Of a stretch of DNA of 64,000 nucleotides, positions 51,588 through 62,300 are shown one piece after another. Under the pieces are notes generated by a model. That model had not been told where the DNA came from. It saw only the letters and a list, made by a program, of their open reading frames with translations, and ran no database searches. Source of the stretch: Phoronis australis (Eukaryota; Phoronida; Phoronidae). The DNA lies in contig NMRA01000190.1 in assembly GCA_002633005.1 (NCBI GenBank), positions 483,926-547,925 of the forward strand, written 5' to 3'. Position 1 is the first letter of the stretch, and every line of letters begins with the position of its first letter. Both the position numbers and the translations under genes were made by a program.

Positions 51588-51866
51588 TTCCCTGACTCGA
51601 TGGAGTCGCCAGGTAAGGGGCTTCGTCGTCGACTGCAGATGTAACCAGGTGCACAGATGGTGAGACGCAGCCCGCAGGTGTAGTTGTGCCTGTCGTCACG
51701 GTGATTAACTAGTCTAATGTACATGTCCATTCGCTTGCCATTAACTGCATTGCTGCGTTGTGTAATTTTGTTGTATTGGGCTGATGACTCGATCGTCCTT
51801 TTCATTAGCTTTATCAGATCTAAAATCCAAATTGTGTTGTTTGAAACTGCTGTCAATTTTTTTTTT
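51588..51866 (-). CDS. Candidate cysteine-rich protein, upstream exon (nested, antisense)
   Basis: On the minus strand a strong acceptor (TTTTTGTTTCACAG) opens a 279-bp frame that ends at a possible donor GTAGAA in phase 2. The last part is HNYTCGLRLTICAPGYIC, with three closely spaced cysteines and an N-glycosylation sequon. Joined to 50534 the frame continues in phase. The first half includes an A-run and is Lys/Asn-rich, less convincing. No start codon exon or signal peptide was located. Confidence 0.3.
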
Positions 51867-52027
51867 CTGTGAAACAAAAATGTTTCCAGGAAATGTGCTC
51901 AATAATGGCAAACGAATGCTGTTAGCATTGTTGTTGTTTGTTTGTTTCAGGTAAGTTTTGCTTTGCTCTTCCAAATGTCCAAGGGTTAATTTTAACTCGC
52001 TGTATCCCCTTCTCTTTTACAATCTAG

Positions 52028-52202
52028 CTGCCTATAAGCATGCTGATGGTAAGAAGATTGATGGACGTCGTGTACTAGTGGATGTGGAACGTGCCCGGAC
52101 AGTCAAAGGCTGGAGACCTCGCCGCCTGGGTGGGGGTCTGGGGCAAACTCGCAAAGGAGGCGCTGAGGAGAATAGTCGTTTTGCAGGCAGAGATGATGGA
52201 CG
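52028..52202 (+). CDS. SNRNP70: SNRNP70 exon 7, residues 157-215
   Basis: A 175-bp exon after TACAATCTAG and before GTAAGT. It finishes the RRM ([20 protein letters not shown]) and carries the C-terminal extension [18 protein letters not shown], the most conserved U1-70K signature beyond the RRM. It leaves in phase 2, and the Arg codon is completed by the first base of the last exon. Confidence 0.94.
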
Positions 52203-53180
52203 GTAAGTCTACTGTTGTGCGGATGCTGTGCTCAAATGGAAGCAATTTGACTGTTGCATCATGCCAAAATGTATTAACATTCAAGCACCCACACCTCCCT
52301 ATTCTGGCATGGCTTGGACCTGCCCACGGAGGTATGGACCATTTTTTTCCATCTTGGACATGTTCCTTTGTTCGTGCAGTGTCAAGCCCAATATTCCATG
52401 TGAGCAATAAATTATGTTTGAGACAGAAAAAGTAGTCCAGTGAGAATATGCGTGTTCAGAAGAATTTTGTTTGCAGGCAGGCCAGATAAGTCTAGGTGCC
52501 TTTACATCGAATGGCACAAACCTGCCTGCTGGAGGGGCAGGATTTTCCGTTTTGTCATCAAAACCTAATGGAGCTGTGTAAATATACAAAAGTCGGCTCA
52601 TTACAGAATGACTGCTGCAGGTGCTGTAGTGGCTTTAAATTGGAAAATGATGCAAAAAACAGTGATATTCCAGAAGTCGTGATAACAAAGTAGGAGATCG
52701 TAAAACAAAATCTGTCGACCTATCTGTTAGATACGTTTGTGTGTAAAAGAGCTGATATCAAAGAAAAGACATACCATGTTAATAACTGTTCCATCAGCCT
52801 TGTTGCAGTTTGCTTGTTCTCTGTGGAGTCGTGTTTATGTTGCTGTTAAACATTTGTCTGCTCAAAAATAGTTTTGCAAAGGGGCAATTTACAAGGAAGA
52901 GAAACAGACAAAGTCATCAAAAACAGGAAATAGTTGGTTGGCATTGCTTTTGATGCCCGATATTACAAGATAATGCCGTGCTCTTTGCATCTGAAAATGC
53001 TGTGTCTGCTTACATGTGGAGATAACTCTGACCAGATCTAAGTACGATTATGTGTTTTTGTTGGCCAGTAGGAAGTAAATGCATTTCTTGGTATTTTTTC
53101 CTGTGTAAACATGTGCTGCCTACGTAAACCTCTTCTCCAGATTTGCCTCTGTATTGTGAATGCTTTCATTTATTTTCCAG
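52203..53180 (+). other. SNRNP70: SNRNP70 intron 7 (978 bp)
   Basis: Short intron without repeats. It contains a possible stop-containing cassette exon at 52477-52577 (acceptor TTTGTTTGCAG, donor GTAAAT), which would add an in-frame TAA after three complete codons. Confidence 0.6.
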
Positions 53181-53637
53181 CCGTGCTGAGAGTCGTGATA
53201 GAGAGCGGTCACCTGGTGGCGATAGGAGACGCCACCGTAGCAGATCACGTGAACGTCGTAGGAGTCGCTCTAAGGAACGCAGACGCAGATCTCGTAGTCG
53301 TGAGCGCCGACGTAGCCGCGAGAAGGGAGAGAGGAGTCGCAGTAGGGAGCGCAAGCGTCCGCGTCGTAGTCGGTCACGCGACCGGGATCGTGAGCGTAGA
53401 AAGAAACGTAGTCGCAGCAAGGAGCGGGTATCAATCAAACGCGAGCGTGATGGTGAGGGAGCTCCTGCACCATCTGAGATTGATGAGGAGGATTACATGA
53501 ACCGACCCATTAAGCAGGAGCCGGAAGACAAAGGGTATTACGGGGGTCGGCCGGTAGACAATGGGGAGGGGGCGAGTAACGACCAGTCAAGGGAGGAAGG
53601 ACAGTATGAGGGAAATGACAGCAGTGACCAACCATGA
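53181..53637 (+). CDS. SNRNP70: SNRNP70 last coding exon, residues 215-366 (RS/RE tail)
   Basis: After acceptor TATTTTCCAG the frame encodes an Arg-rich tail of RS, RE and RD repeats at about 216-298, the kind of region that binds SR proteins and is phosphorylated. An acidic segment (SEIDEEDYMN) follows, then PIKQEPED, which contains the sumoylation-type motif IKQE at 325-328, and a Gly/Asp/Glu-rich end. It stops with TGA at 53635. Arg-rich antisense and shifted frames through this exon are artefacts of the repeats. Confidence 0.93.
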
Positions 53638-53776
53638 TCAAAGGAGAACTCAAAGTTCACTAGGTGGCGCTATTGAAACAGTGGCTTTGCCTTTAGAAAT
53701 GCATGTGATCATATGGGACTCTTGTCTCGCCAATGTCATCATGCCGGTGAACAGCTTCTGTTCTGTCTGTTGAGAT

Positions 53777-53782
53777 AATAAA
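53777..53782 (+). terminator. SNRNP70: SNRNP70 poly(A) signal AATAAA
   Basis: A canonical hexamer lies 140 nt after the SNRNP70 stop codon. It is followed by a GT-poor stretch and then TTTCATTTGCG. Cleavage would be expected about 15-30 nt downstream. Confidence 0.75.
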
Positions 53783-55345
53783 GACACCTTTCATTTGCGC
53801 CACCTAGTGAGTATGGAGCCATTGGTTAGCCGCCTTTAAGGGGTCTTACCGAAACTAGCCACCATCAGGGGGGTCTTTAATTTACAACTTATTTTACCAG
53901 ACTACTTGTTAAGGCTTGTAATCTTTTGCGTCTTATCACCGTTGCGGGTATGATAGTGTCCAGTCACTCTGTCATACATGTTCTCAAGATGTGGTATTTG
54001 TGGAACAAACCCATAGGTGTCCCCAAAGGTGTATTTTAGCTTTTTTGCTTGAAGCTGTTGTTACTGACCTCTGGAAATGACGTCAGCTCGTGAAAAGTAT
54101 TGGTGTAGCATGAAATTAGATGATGCAAATCTGTGTTATATTAGTACTTTCGGCATTTAAAAACTCAATTCTCTTGCCACATTGTTTCAGTCAACTAGTA
54201 ACACGGACAAGTTTTATCGTGAAGTGTTGGATCAGTGTATTGTAATTTTTGTTCTCCATTGTAACGTGGTCACGGGAATACACGGATGTATGGCAGGCAT
54301 AGCAATGCTTGGTTTTGATGTACTTTTATTACTAAGGATACATAGGACATTTCGCCCCACACCGGTCGTTATGGTGAACTTGGAATCTTGAGCAAATTTT
54401 TGAGCAGGTAAGAAAACTGGATGTGATTGGAATTAAAAGTAGGGTTTGTTTAAAAAAGAACGTTAAATTTTTCTGCACCGTCTAAATTGAAGTTATCCAT
54501 TTGCTATGTATGAAACAATTCTGTATCATGTGCTACAGTACATGTCCTTGGAATGTTCTTCTGATAAATTTTATTATTGTGTTTTAAGATTTTGTTTTGT
54601 ATCTGCAGCTTAACAATTTCATATCTCAACAACACAATGAGACACGAAGTCTCAGTCTTACATAAGAGCATCTCGAAGCAGGGGAGATAAGTATCAAAGA
54701 ATCAACTGCAAAGTGTGACAGACTAGACAGTGAACAAGTTGCTACCATAGCTGTAAGAACGCTGATCTGATGTTTTAGTTTAGTGACTCTTGAACATTGG
54801 GTTGCTTTATAACCATCGACTCTGATGGAAGTACAAATTTCTGAGTCAATGCTAAAAAAGGTGACCATTTCATTACCAGGCTCTATAAAGCTCACCTTTT
54901 AACAGTTTTTGAAGTTCGCACTCAAATGCTCCTCGAAAGCCAGCGAGGTCACCCCTGTACATTTGATGCTGTAAGCAGTGTATCGAATCAGTGATGGGAG
55001 TCGTTTCCTTCACTGTTCACGTCGGTCTGACATCTGTTGAGATTGGGCATTATTATTCAAAATTTCTGTGAATGTTCCTCCCAGCTCACAGAAACTAAAA
55101 GCATTAGTCACCCTGTTCGCATTGAAAGCATTCAAATGCCTCCAAAAATTGGACATAACTAATGTAAACCATGCGAGTAAAAAGACTCTAAATGGACCTT
55201 ATCAACTCAATAGATAACACTGATTTTGCCTTTATAATTGTGACTAGACAAAAAGATAACCTGAAGAATTGAATTTATACAGGTATATAGTTACCACATC
55301 TCTCGGGTGAACTAAAAATGACGACTACAAGACTGAAAGAGTGAT
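53783..55345. other. Intergenic region between convergent SNRNP70 and ropporin genes
   Basis: About 1.5 kb of AT-rich sequence between the 3' ends. No coding region, structural RNA or clear transposon recognised. Confidence 0.6.
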
Positions 55346-55351
55346 TTTATT
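55346..55351 (-). terminator. ROPN1L: Candidate poly(A) signal of the ropporin gene
   Basis: AATAAA on the minus strand (TTTATT on plus) about 470 nt past the ropporin stop. It is the first canonical hexamer I noticed downstream of the stop. Confidence 0.35.
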
Positions 55352-55820
55352 GAGATAACCACAATATCGAGCAATCTTGAATGCGTTTTTAACAAGGTTT
55401 AAATCCACTGTTTACACTATGTACATAACTACACCAATGAAAATCCATACAATCCTAAATTATCTTGACAGACTCCTGAATAAATTTTAACACTTAAATA
55501 ATAACGCATACAAAAAAATTTAGTTACAAATGAACAACAAAACGTTACCTGAACGTCACAATGTACACCTCAGTCAATAAAACTTCAAAGCATTGAGGGA
55601 AACCTTTGCTGATATATTTACATTAAATTAGTTGAACCTTGAATGCGCTTAACAAATCTTTTGATTTCAATGCTGGTGTTGACTTGAAAGAGTTAAGAGC
55701 ATCAAATAAAAATGCTTAAATCTTGGAATAGTTAACATCTCTGTCAACAGAATGCATAGGATGTTCATAATAAACGAAATGCATTAAACGTTCATCCAGA
55801 TGGTTTGTCGGTGCCGGCAT

Positions 55821-55887
55821 TTATGACAACTTGGGACAGTCGGGGCTGAGAAAATTTCTCGGTTGCACAAAACCTTCTTGTTTATCT
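55821..55887 (-). CDS. ROPN1L: Ropporin-1-like, last coding exon (residues 199-220)
   Basis: Acceptor TTTCATTTTCAG on the minus strand, entering in phase 2. It completes a Val codon and encodes DKQEGFVQPRNFLSPDCPKL plus Ser, then TAA at 55821-55823. The GFV-FL pattern corresponds to the C-terminal segment of ropporins. Confidence 0.8.
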
Positions 55888-56742
55888 CTGAAAATGAAAT
55901 GACAGAATGCATTCGAATGCACTTTTATAACGAACCAATCTTGATCTCAAAGGAGAGTAAATGTGGGGCCAGTGAAAGTTGCTTCTGGGGTGAGTGGAAA
56001 TAAATTAAGGAATGGGCATAACTCCACGGAATGCATCACAAAATACGCGCAACACAGCGTCAACGGTCATAATAACTCTAATAGAGGAATTCGATAGTTA
56101 GGCAACATGCCAAAAACCAGAGGATATGATTGGAACAATTTCATTTAATGGCTCAATACTCAAGAACAGTGTCAACAGGCAACACATAGAACCCCATTCC
56201 TACATACGTTGTCAAACTGAATGAAAGAATTAATTGGGCTTATAAGTCATTGTTTGCATTAAGGTAAAATTGTCTGTGTGTCAGAAAAGTATTATATACA
56301 AAACAGCACTCGGAACTAATCTACCATTAATATCTAACCTTTGCTACACGAGATAAATTTAAAAACTTGTTGGAAAAGTTGTTAGCTGCATGACCACTAA
56401 TACTTCCGTCCCCTGATTGGTTACAACGCGGAACGACAACTTCCGATATAGCGTAATATCAACAACTTAAAGAGTGGAATATCACTTCATTCATACCACC
56501 CTGACGTCAGATGTCACCATTCACAATCTGACCAACAAACAGTGAACATTGCCAACAATAAACTTTTTTGAAATGCCTCGAAAAGGTTTTGTTGCAACTC
56601 AGTTTGACCATAGTAAGGAGCTGAGATAACAAGCAAAGCATATCTAAACTGACCCACATTGTTCAAGTTTCCACAAAAAATGGGACTTGTAATAGTAATG
56701 TTGTGAAATGAACCACAAATATGTCCTGCAAACATTACTTAC
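55888..56742 (-). other. ROPN1L: Ropporin intron (855 bp)
   Basis: AT-rich intronic sequence with no repeat or coding signal recognised. Confidence 0.7.
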
Positions 56743-56918
56743 ACGTCATACTGCAGATGACTGATGACATCATTGACTTGTTCTTGAGAGATCTCTCCAT
56801 CAATACGTGCCAGGTAGGAGTAGATTTCCTTGAAAAGTGGGAAGGGTATACGGGCAGCAGCGCCCTCTGGATCAGCCGTCAATATCTCACACACAAACTT
56901 CATTGCATTGGTGATGTT
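56743..56918 (-). CDS. ROPN1L: Ropporin-1-like, coding exon 4 (residues 140-198)
   Basis: A 176-bp exon between TTTTTCAG and donor GTAAGT. It encodes NITNAMKFVCEILTADPEGA, then ARIPF and YSYLARIDGEIS. These are the conserved ropporin motifs (CEIL..D..G...RIPF and IDGEIS). An in-frame TAA would follow immediately if the intron were retained. Confidence 0.9.
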
Positions 56919-57591
56919 CTGAAAAACAGACAGGATAGTCAGAGAAGCCCTTTGTTCAACTTTCCTGTTTACATTTGAAGGAGATGAAGCAAAATCAGAA
57001 GTACACGTACGCCATGTTTAAAAGAAATGAGATAATTATAGCGTACATGCATGTACTTCACAGAAGGATCCTGATTTATGTTCAACTGGTCGGAAGGAAT
57101 CGATCATTCAAGTTTTTCAATAATGCCAGCTCATTCTACTGAGCTCTCAATTTCACTGCATGGTTTGGGGTATCAGATAAGCACTCTATGGTGCAGTTGG
57201 GTTACACTACTCAAATCGCTCCACTGTATTGCACAGGCAGGTTACACAATATACGTTGGGACAGATCAGTAAATGAGCAGGCACATTATTTCTCTGTTCT
57301 GTTATACTAACAGATTTTTGTCATTCAAACAACGAAAAAGTTCAATTTTCATGAGAAATTTAGTTTTTATATTCTGCAAAATCTAGAATGGTCGAGAAAT
57401 AATGTTGCCACAAACTGGTAGCACTTATCGCCAAGAGCCTTGTCTCCTAATCCTCAGCCACTGTGGCAACTGGCACTGTAATTCAAACGGGTAACAAGCA
57501 TTCATAGTGGATGTTGCCGGGAAATTCGATGTAACGCCTAATTGCTGAGAATCAAAACACAATGTTATTACATAAAACATGTGGATCTTAC
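56919..57591 (-). other. ROPN1L: Ropporin intron (673 bp)
   Basis: Unique AT-rich sequence. Nothing recognised. Confidence 0.7.
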
Positions 57592-57753
57592 ATCTCCTAA
57601 GGATGAGCAGGCCAGAGCAAAAAACTTCAACCACTCGACATCAGCTCCAAAGTTGCCTATCCTACACAAGTCGTCGAACAGTTCCTGTGGCAATGACAAA
57701 TGGTTCCATTTCTCTTGGATGAGATTGATGGGCACCAGCTTCTTTGGGCCAAG
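57592..57753 (-). CDS. ROPN1L: Ropporin-1-like, coding exon 3 (residues 86-139)
   Basis: A 162-bp phase-0 exon. It encodes LGPKKLVPINLIQEKWNHLS through GADVEWLKFFALACSSLGD. The EWLKF-ALACS-LG block is diagnostic of the ropporin family (ROPN1, ROPN1L). Confidence 0.92.
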
Positions 57754-58570
57754 CTGTAAACACAGGTTCAAAGTTCAATGTTAATATACACCTTATTACC
57801 TTTGCAGACCACTGCTGCATATCCAGAAATTTAGGCCCATGTGCCTGTATAGAAAGCTGTGTCTATTCCACATACAGGGAAATTGTATGCACCTTCATGA
57901 GAAACATTTGCTTAAAACTAAGGAGAAAGACAACATAATAGCATGTGAGTTATACTAGGTGTATTCACTACTAGACATCGCTGTGTTATTCATTTAAAAA
58001 AGAAAGGTTACCAAAGGTGGACAGGAAAAACATCTATTTGCCTGCATACATAAGTGAAGGTCAGTGACATATGTGTCTTCCAATGTATGACACATTATTT
58101 GAGATATTGGAACATATTTCAGTTATTGCCTCATACAGAATGGCAACACTTTTTCAAATTAGAACACACTGTGAAAAAGAAGACTTAGTTTCCTCTAATT
58201 CCTCAACAAAATATACTCCACTTTAGCACTAGCCTTCAACATTTTCAGCAATTTAATAGCAATCAAAAATTAGAAAACCAAATTTTTGGCAAGAACATGA
58301 AAACTTAAGAAATTTTATTACTTAAAAGGTTTAAAGAGGACAATAAAGATTTGCATAAAAAATCTCAAAGGTAACTGACTTAAGATCTGGTAGTAATTAT
58401 GAGATCAAGTCACTATCGGTTACACATGATGTATACATCATGAATTAAATACATTATATACAGCTCAGGCAACAGGAAGCATGATACGATAACCATGTAA
58501 ACAGGACACAGTGCCCTGTGTATTAGGGTCTGCAGTTCATCCCCTGTGAACACTAATGAAGACAGTCTAC
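57754..58570 (-). other. ROPN1L: Ropporin intron (817 bp)
   Basis: AT-rich intronic sequence without recognisable elements. Confidence 0.7.
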
Positions 58571-58694
58571 CTGTTTGTTTAGAACTTTAAGTAAGCCAGG
58601 TGTTAATCCAGTGTCTGTCTTCTGTGTGGCTATTGGCATCTCTAGTCTGTCTTTGACTGGTGGTGTTTCACCCTTCGACATGGCCTTGAAATAT
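58571..58694 (-). CDS. ROPN1L: Ropporin-1-like, coding exon 2 (residues 45-85)
   Basis: A 124-bp exon. It completes Ala45 and encodes YFKAMSKGETPPVKDRLEMP, then a KTDTGLTPGLLKVLNKQ segment. YF.A...GE.PPV is the end of the RIIa docking domain. The linker after it matches ROPN1L closely. Donor is GTAGAC, weaker than its neighbours. Confidence 0.92.
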
Positions 58695-58786
58695 CTGGGT
58701 AGTCACAAAAACAACATAATTAAAGTAAATGAGAGCCGTACCAGACCAATCCAGTGAACAACTTTTCTATTACATCTGTGTGAACA

Positions 58787-58870
58787 ATAATAGTAGCATT
58801 AAGTAGCAGTAGCTGCAATAGTCGTAGCAGAAGTAGTCATAGCAGTAGTAGTAGTAATAGTTGTAGCTGT
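58787..58870. repeat. AGT/AGC trinucleotide microsatellite
   Basis: Imperfect (AGT/AGC)n tract inside the first coding intron of the ropporin gene. Confidence 0.8.
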
Positions 58871-59173
58871 AATTTTAAGTGCTACATGGGACTTCAGTTA
58901 AGTGCAACAAAATACCTTAAAAATGACAAAAAAGTGCTAAAACCTATTCTTCTATGCAGCTTGGGCACTACGGAGCTATGTTTTTTCCAAATTTCACCAT
59001 TGCAAAAAACTTTGCAAGATCTTTCACAGAAAAGCCATGGTAATTTCAAGAGAGTGTATCTCCTTGAAAGACCTGTATCCCTACCATAAGTAACTTTGCA
59101 TGTTCCAAACTAAACACAGGTTTGCTCGCAACATGATCTTAAAACAGTATTCTTATTTTGTAACCTCACTTAC

Positions 59174-59307
59174 GCGAACGACCAAGCAAGGACATCCTTG
59201 GGCTGAGTCCTGATAGCTGCTTTGGTGAATTGTTTCAGAATGTCCGGCAACTCAGGTGGAATCTTGATCTGCTCAGAACAGTAGTAAGGTTCATCAGGAC
59301 CCGGCAT
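59174..59307 (-). CDS. ROPN1L: Ropporin-1-like, exon with start codon (residues 1-45, RIIa domain)
   Basis: Five exons give a 220-residue protein, near the 230 of human ROPN1L. Ropporins sit in the sperm fibrous sheath or radial spoke region and bind AKAP-type amphipathic helices through an N-terminal dimerisation/docking domain like that of PKA regulatory subunit II. Here that domain is seen as IKIPPELPDILKQFTKAAIR followed by TQPKDVLAWSFAYF. The start is chosen at 59307 because MPGPDE aligns with the family N terminus. The exon itself opens at acceptor CTTCAG five bases upstream, so a 5' exon exists. Donor GTAAGT, phase 2. Confidence 0.93.
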
Positions 59308-59312
59308 CTTGC

Positions 59313-62300
59313 CTGAAGCAGAAAATATAGAAATATGTGAGACAATGCCATAGTTACAAATGACGAAATACTCCAACACACCAAAATAATTCTGCTGATA
59401 GTCTTATGAACTTCGTACTATCTAGTACAAGAACCACTGTCACCAACATCCTACGATATTACAAACACTGGTATAAGTTTGTTTTGTATGAAGCAGATCA
59501 ATTACTGTATCAGACCCACATCATAATGCAATTTCGTCGAGAAAGATCACCTCCAGCACTAGCCATTTAACGTACGCAAGCATAACCACAAGTCTTTGTA
59601 CGGTGGATGATGTAATCGAAAGTCTTAGCACATTGAACTAATGGCGTTAAAATACGGCTTTTCACTTTTGCGCTCATTTGATGGACTAATCTATAACTGG
59701 TGGTAATAACATGTCCAATTTACAGACTGAGTATATGTGATTCTACCAGTGAATGCAGACATCTATATATGGGAAAGAAGGTTACTTCACTTACGACACT
59801 GAGTGAATTTCTCAATTAAGAAGGGATCATAAAAATCACCAGGTCATGATACTGATACTCTGAACAAAAAAAATCACTTTTATAAAAACACTATTTTCTA
59901 AACTAAAGAAGAAAGTTTAATATTTCCACATTTTCACAATCAATCTTGCTACAAAGAGTATATTTCACTTCTTACAAGCAAGTCCTTTTATTACTAGCCA
60001 CCAAGTGTATGGTATTTTGAAATAATTTGAGTATCATTAAAGATTACATACATGACCAGGGAGGTCATGTGGACCACTGCATTCAATGGACAATCGTGTT
60101 TGTGTTAGAAAACTCAACCTTCCCTCCATGGTCAGCAGAAGGTGAATTTCCACCGGGCTCATCAAATTGTTGTGAAAGGCAGCAGTCATACTCAGTGAAC
60201 TCGAACGTAAAAACCATTGACAGACATTCTTTAAGTATCAACAGGTTTTCATAAGGGTCTGGTTAAGTCCCGGGGTTGTCACCCTAAACTAGCTACAAAA
60301 TTTCATGTGAAAGGGTTACTTCTTAGGCAAGGCACATTACATGTTTAGGGTATGGTTTCGACCACTTTTAAAATTTTTTATGAAAAACTTAACGTACAAT
60401 AACTGCAGTTACTCCCAGTAAGCATTATATCTGGACAATATTGACCATAAGGATGATCTTTCAACCAATTTAACGTCATTAGGGTCTTGTTTTGGGAGAA
60501 TATTTGAAAGGGTTTGGTCAGTGAGTCTCTAGTGCAGTCTTAGGATTTTTTCAAAATCCCTTGTTGAAACATATTAGTATCTGGTGACTGACCACCAAAA
60601 GCCCCGTTAACTAGTAAACATGCCTAAATCAGATGACACAAAAATACAAAAATCATATTTTCACAGAAAAAGCCACATTTGTTTCCGTTTTAACACCATT
60701 CATTCTTCTACTTAGCCACAGTCCGTTCTAGTTTGCGTTGACTTATGACAAATCAGGCCCACTGTCATCACAATCAGACTTTTGGTATATGACTTTGTAA
60801 TTGATTGTCACATACAATTAATTGTGATGTGTAGATAATTTTTTCTGAATCAACTTTCTGAGCTAAAAGTGATACCATTACAAAAACCTCCCGTTTGGTT
60901 TCAACTCCAGTTGACTGTTTCCAAATTGAGGCTAAATCCAGACATAATCTAGTTTAGCATTCTTGTTGTCTTTTGTCTGGCATCACAACTCGCAGGCCAA
61001 TACAGCAGTTCAAAGACTATTACTAAAACCAGACAGAACTACCTTTAGTAAATGAAGACGTATAAAATAGCTAATTTTTATACTATTTCCTTGGATAAAA
61101 ATTATCCTGACCTAACTTTTCATGATAAATCCAACTCCAGAACCAAACATTGTAAAAAATCACTAGTTTTAGTCCACCATATATCAATTAATTTCGATCA
61201 GTATTTCATTGCATTATCTGCTCTGGCCCACACAATAGGACTTTAGGCGACAGCTGCTCTAGTACAAATCTATTGATGAAATACCAGCGGCTTTGTAGGT
61301 TAACACAGAGCACGGCCAACATTTATTCAACTCAGAGGAAGTTATACACAAGTTTTAGACCACCGTCTACACAATCTAATCAGGCACTGGTGGAATACAC
61401 AGGTCCCCTGATTTGAAAAACCACAGGTCTGTTTTTCAATTCAGTGATTACCTTATTCTCAAAATCAGGGATCATGCAGTTATCTATTCGACTAGTGCTC
61501 TCCAGCTGTCATATACAAAATCCATACACAGTTGTATGCAGAGCTGGTGACTGAATGATAGTTCCAGTCCTGGCAAATTTCACTTGATTTTTTACTTAGA
61601 TGTGACACATCCTAATCAATCCTGAATTCTGGGAGATTTTCTGTAAATTATGCTGAACCCTAGCTTGACTATTGAAGTCAAACTACTATATGTTCCGAAT
61701 GTAGCAGGACACCTTTAGAGGCAGATGGAGTCTTTAAATCCTAAGCTCAAACAAATACTCCCGCAATCAACATTTTTATGATTAGTCATTCATTTCGTGA
61801 ACAAAATCATAAACTGAGCACTTTCTGATGTGATTGCTTTGCTGTGCATACCTATGGCATAGAGAGTGACCCAATCACTAATGCACTACACTAGTGAAAT
61901 GCCAGAGATCACTAGAGTAGAACTCAAAATTTAACGTCCAGAGTCACTACTCTCATACCTGGACAGAATAGCACTTGTTAGTGACAATGAAGAGGCATTT
62001 TAGAAAGAAATCTTAGTAAAAGTCAAGAGTTGACAGATCCCTCTTCAAAATGGTTTCCAGGACCAGTTTCCACTGAATAATCGCCATTGCCATTATTGGT
62101 GTTGTAGATGTGCTTCCGGTGAATTATATGAGCCTCTGTTAGCTACTCGCTAACGGGCAATTGCCTATTAGCTGAATGGTTAGCACGCTTGCCGGTTTTA
62201 TGGGGGTCGCGGGTTCGATCCCCGGGTCGGGTAATCTCGGCTATTACTACATTGGTAACTGGTTCCCAGTCCAAAGAGGGACTCATCTACATGACTTTTA

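Larger units (their letters stand above)
48258..52027 (+). other. SNRNP70: SNRNP70 intron 6 (3.8 kb)
   Basis: The minus strand of this intron carries a candidate two-exon cysteine-rich reading frame (51866-51588 and 50534-49952). Otherwise it is AT-rich without recognisable elements. Confidence 0.7.

Noticed and set aside
53111-53500. 129-codon plus-strand frame and 90-codon minus-strand frame overlapping the RS exon
   Set aside because: Both are shadows of the Arg-rich repeats of SNRNP70, whose own frame is phase-consistent and homologous to U1-70K.
62161-62233. Functional tRNA gene
   Set aside because: A and B boxes are good, but the acceptor stem does not pair at canonical positions and the anticodon arm is poor.
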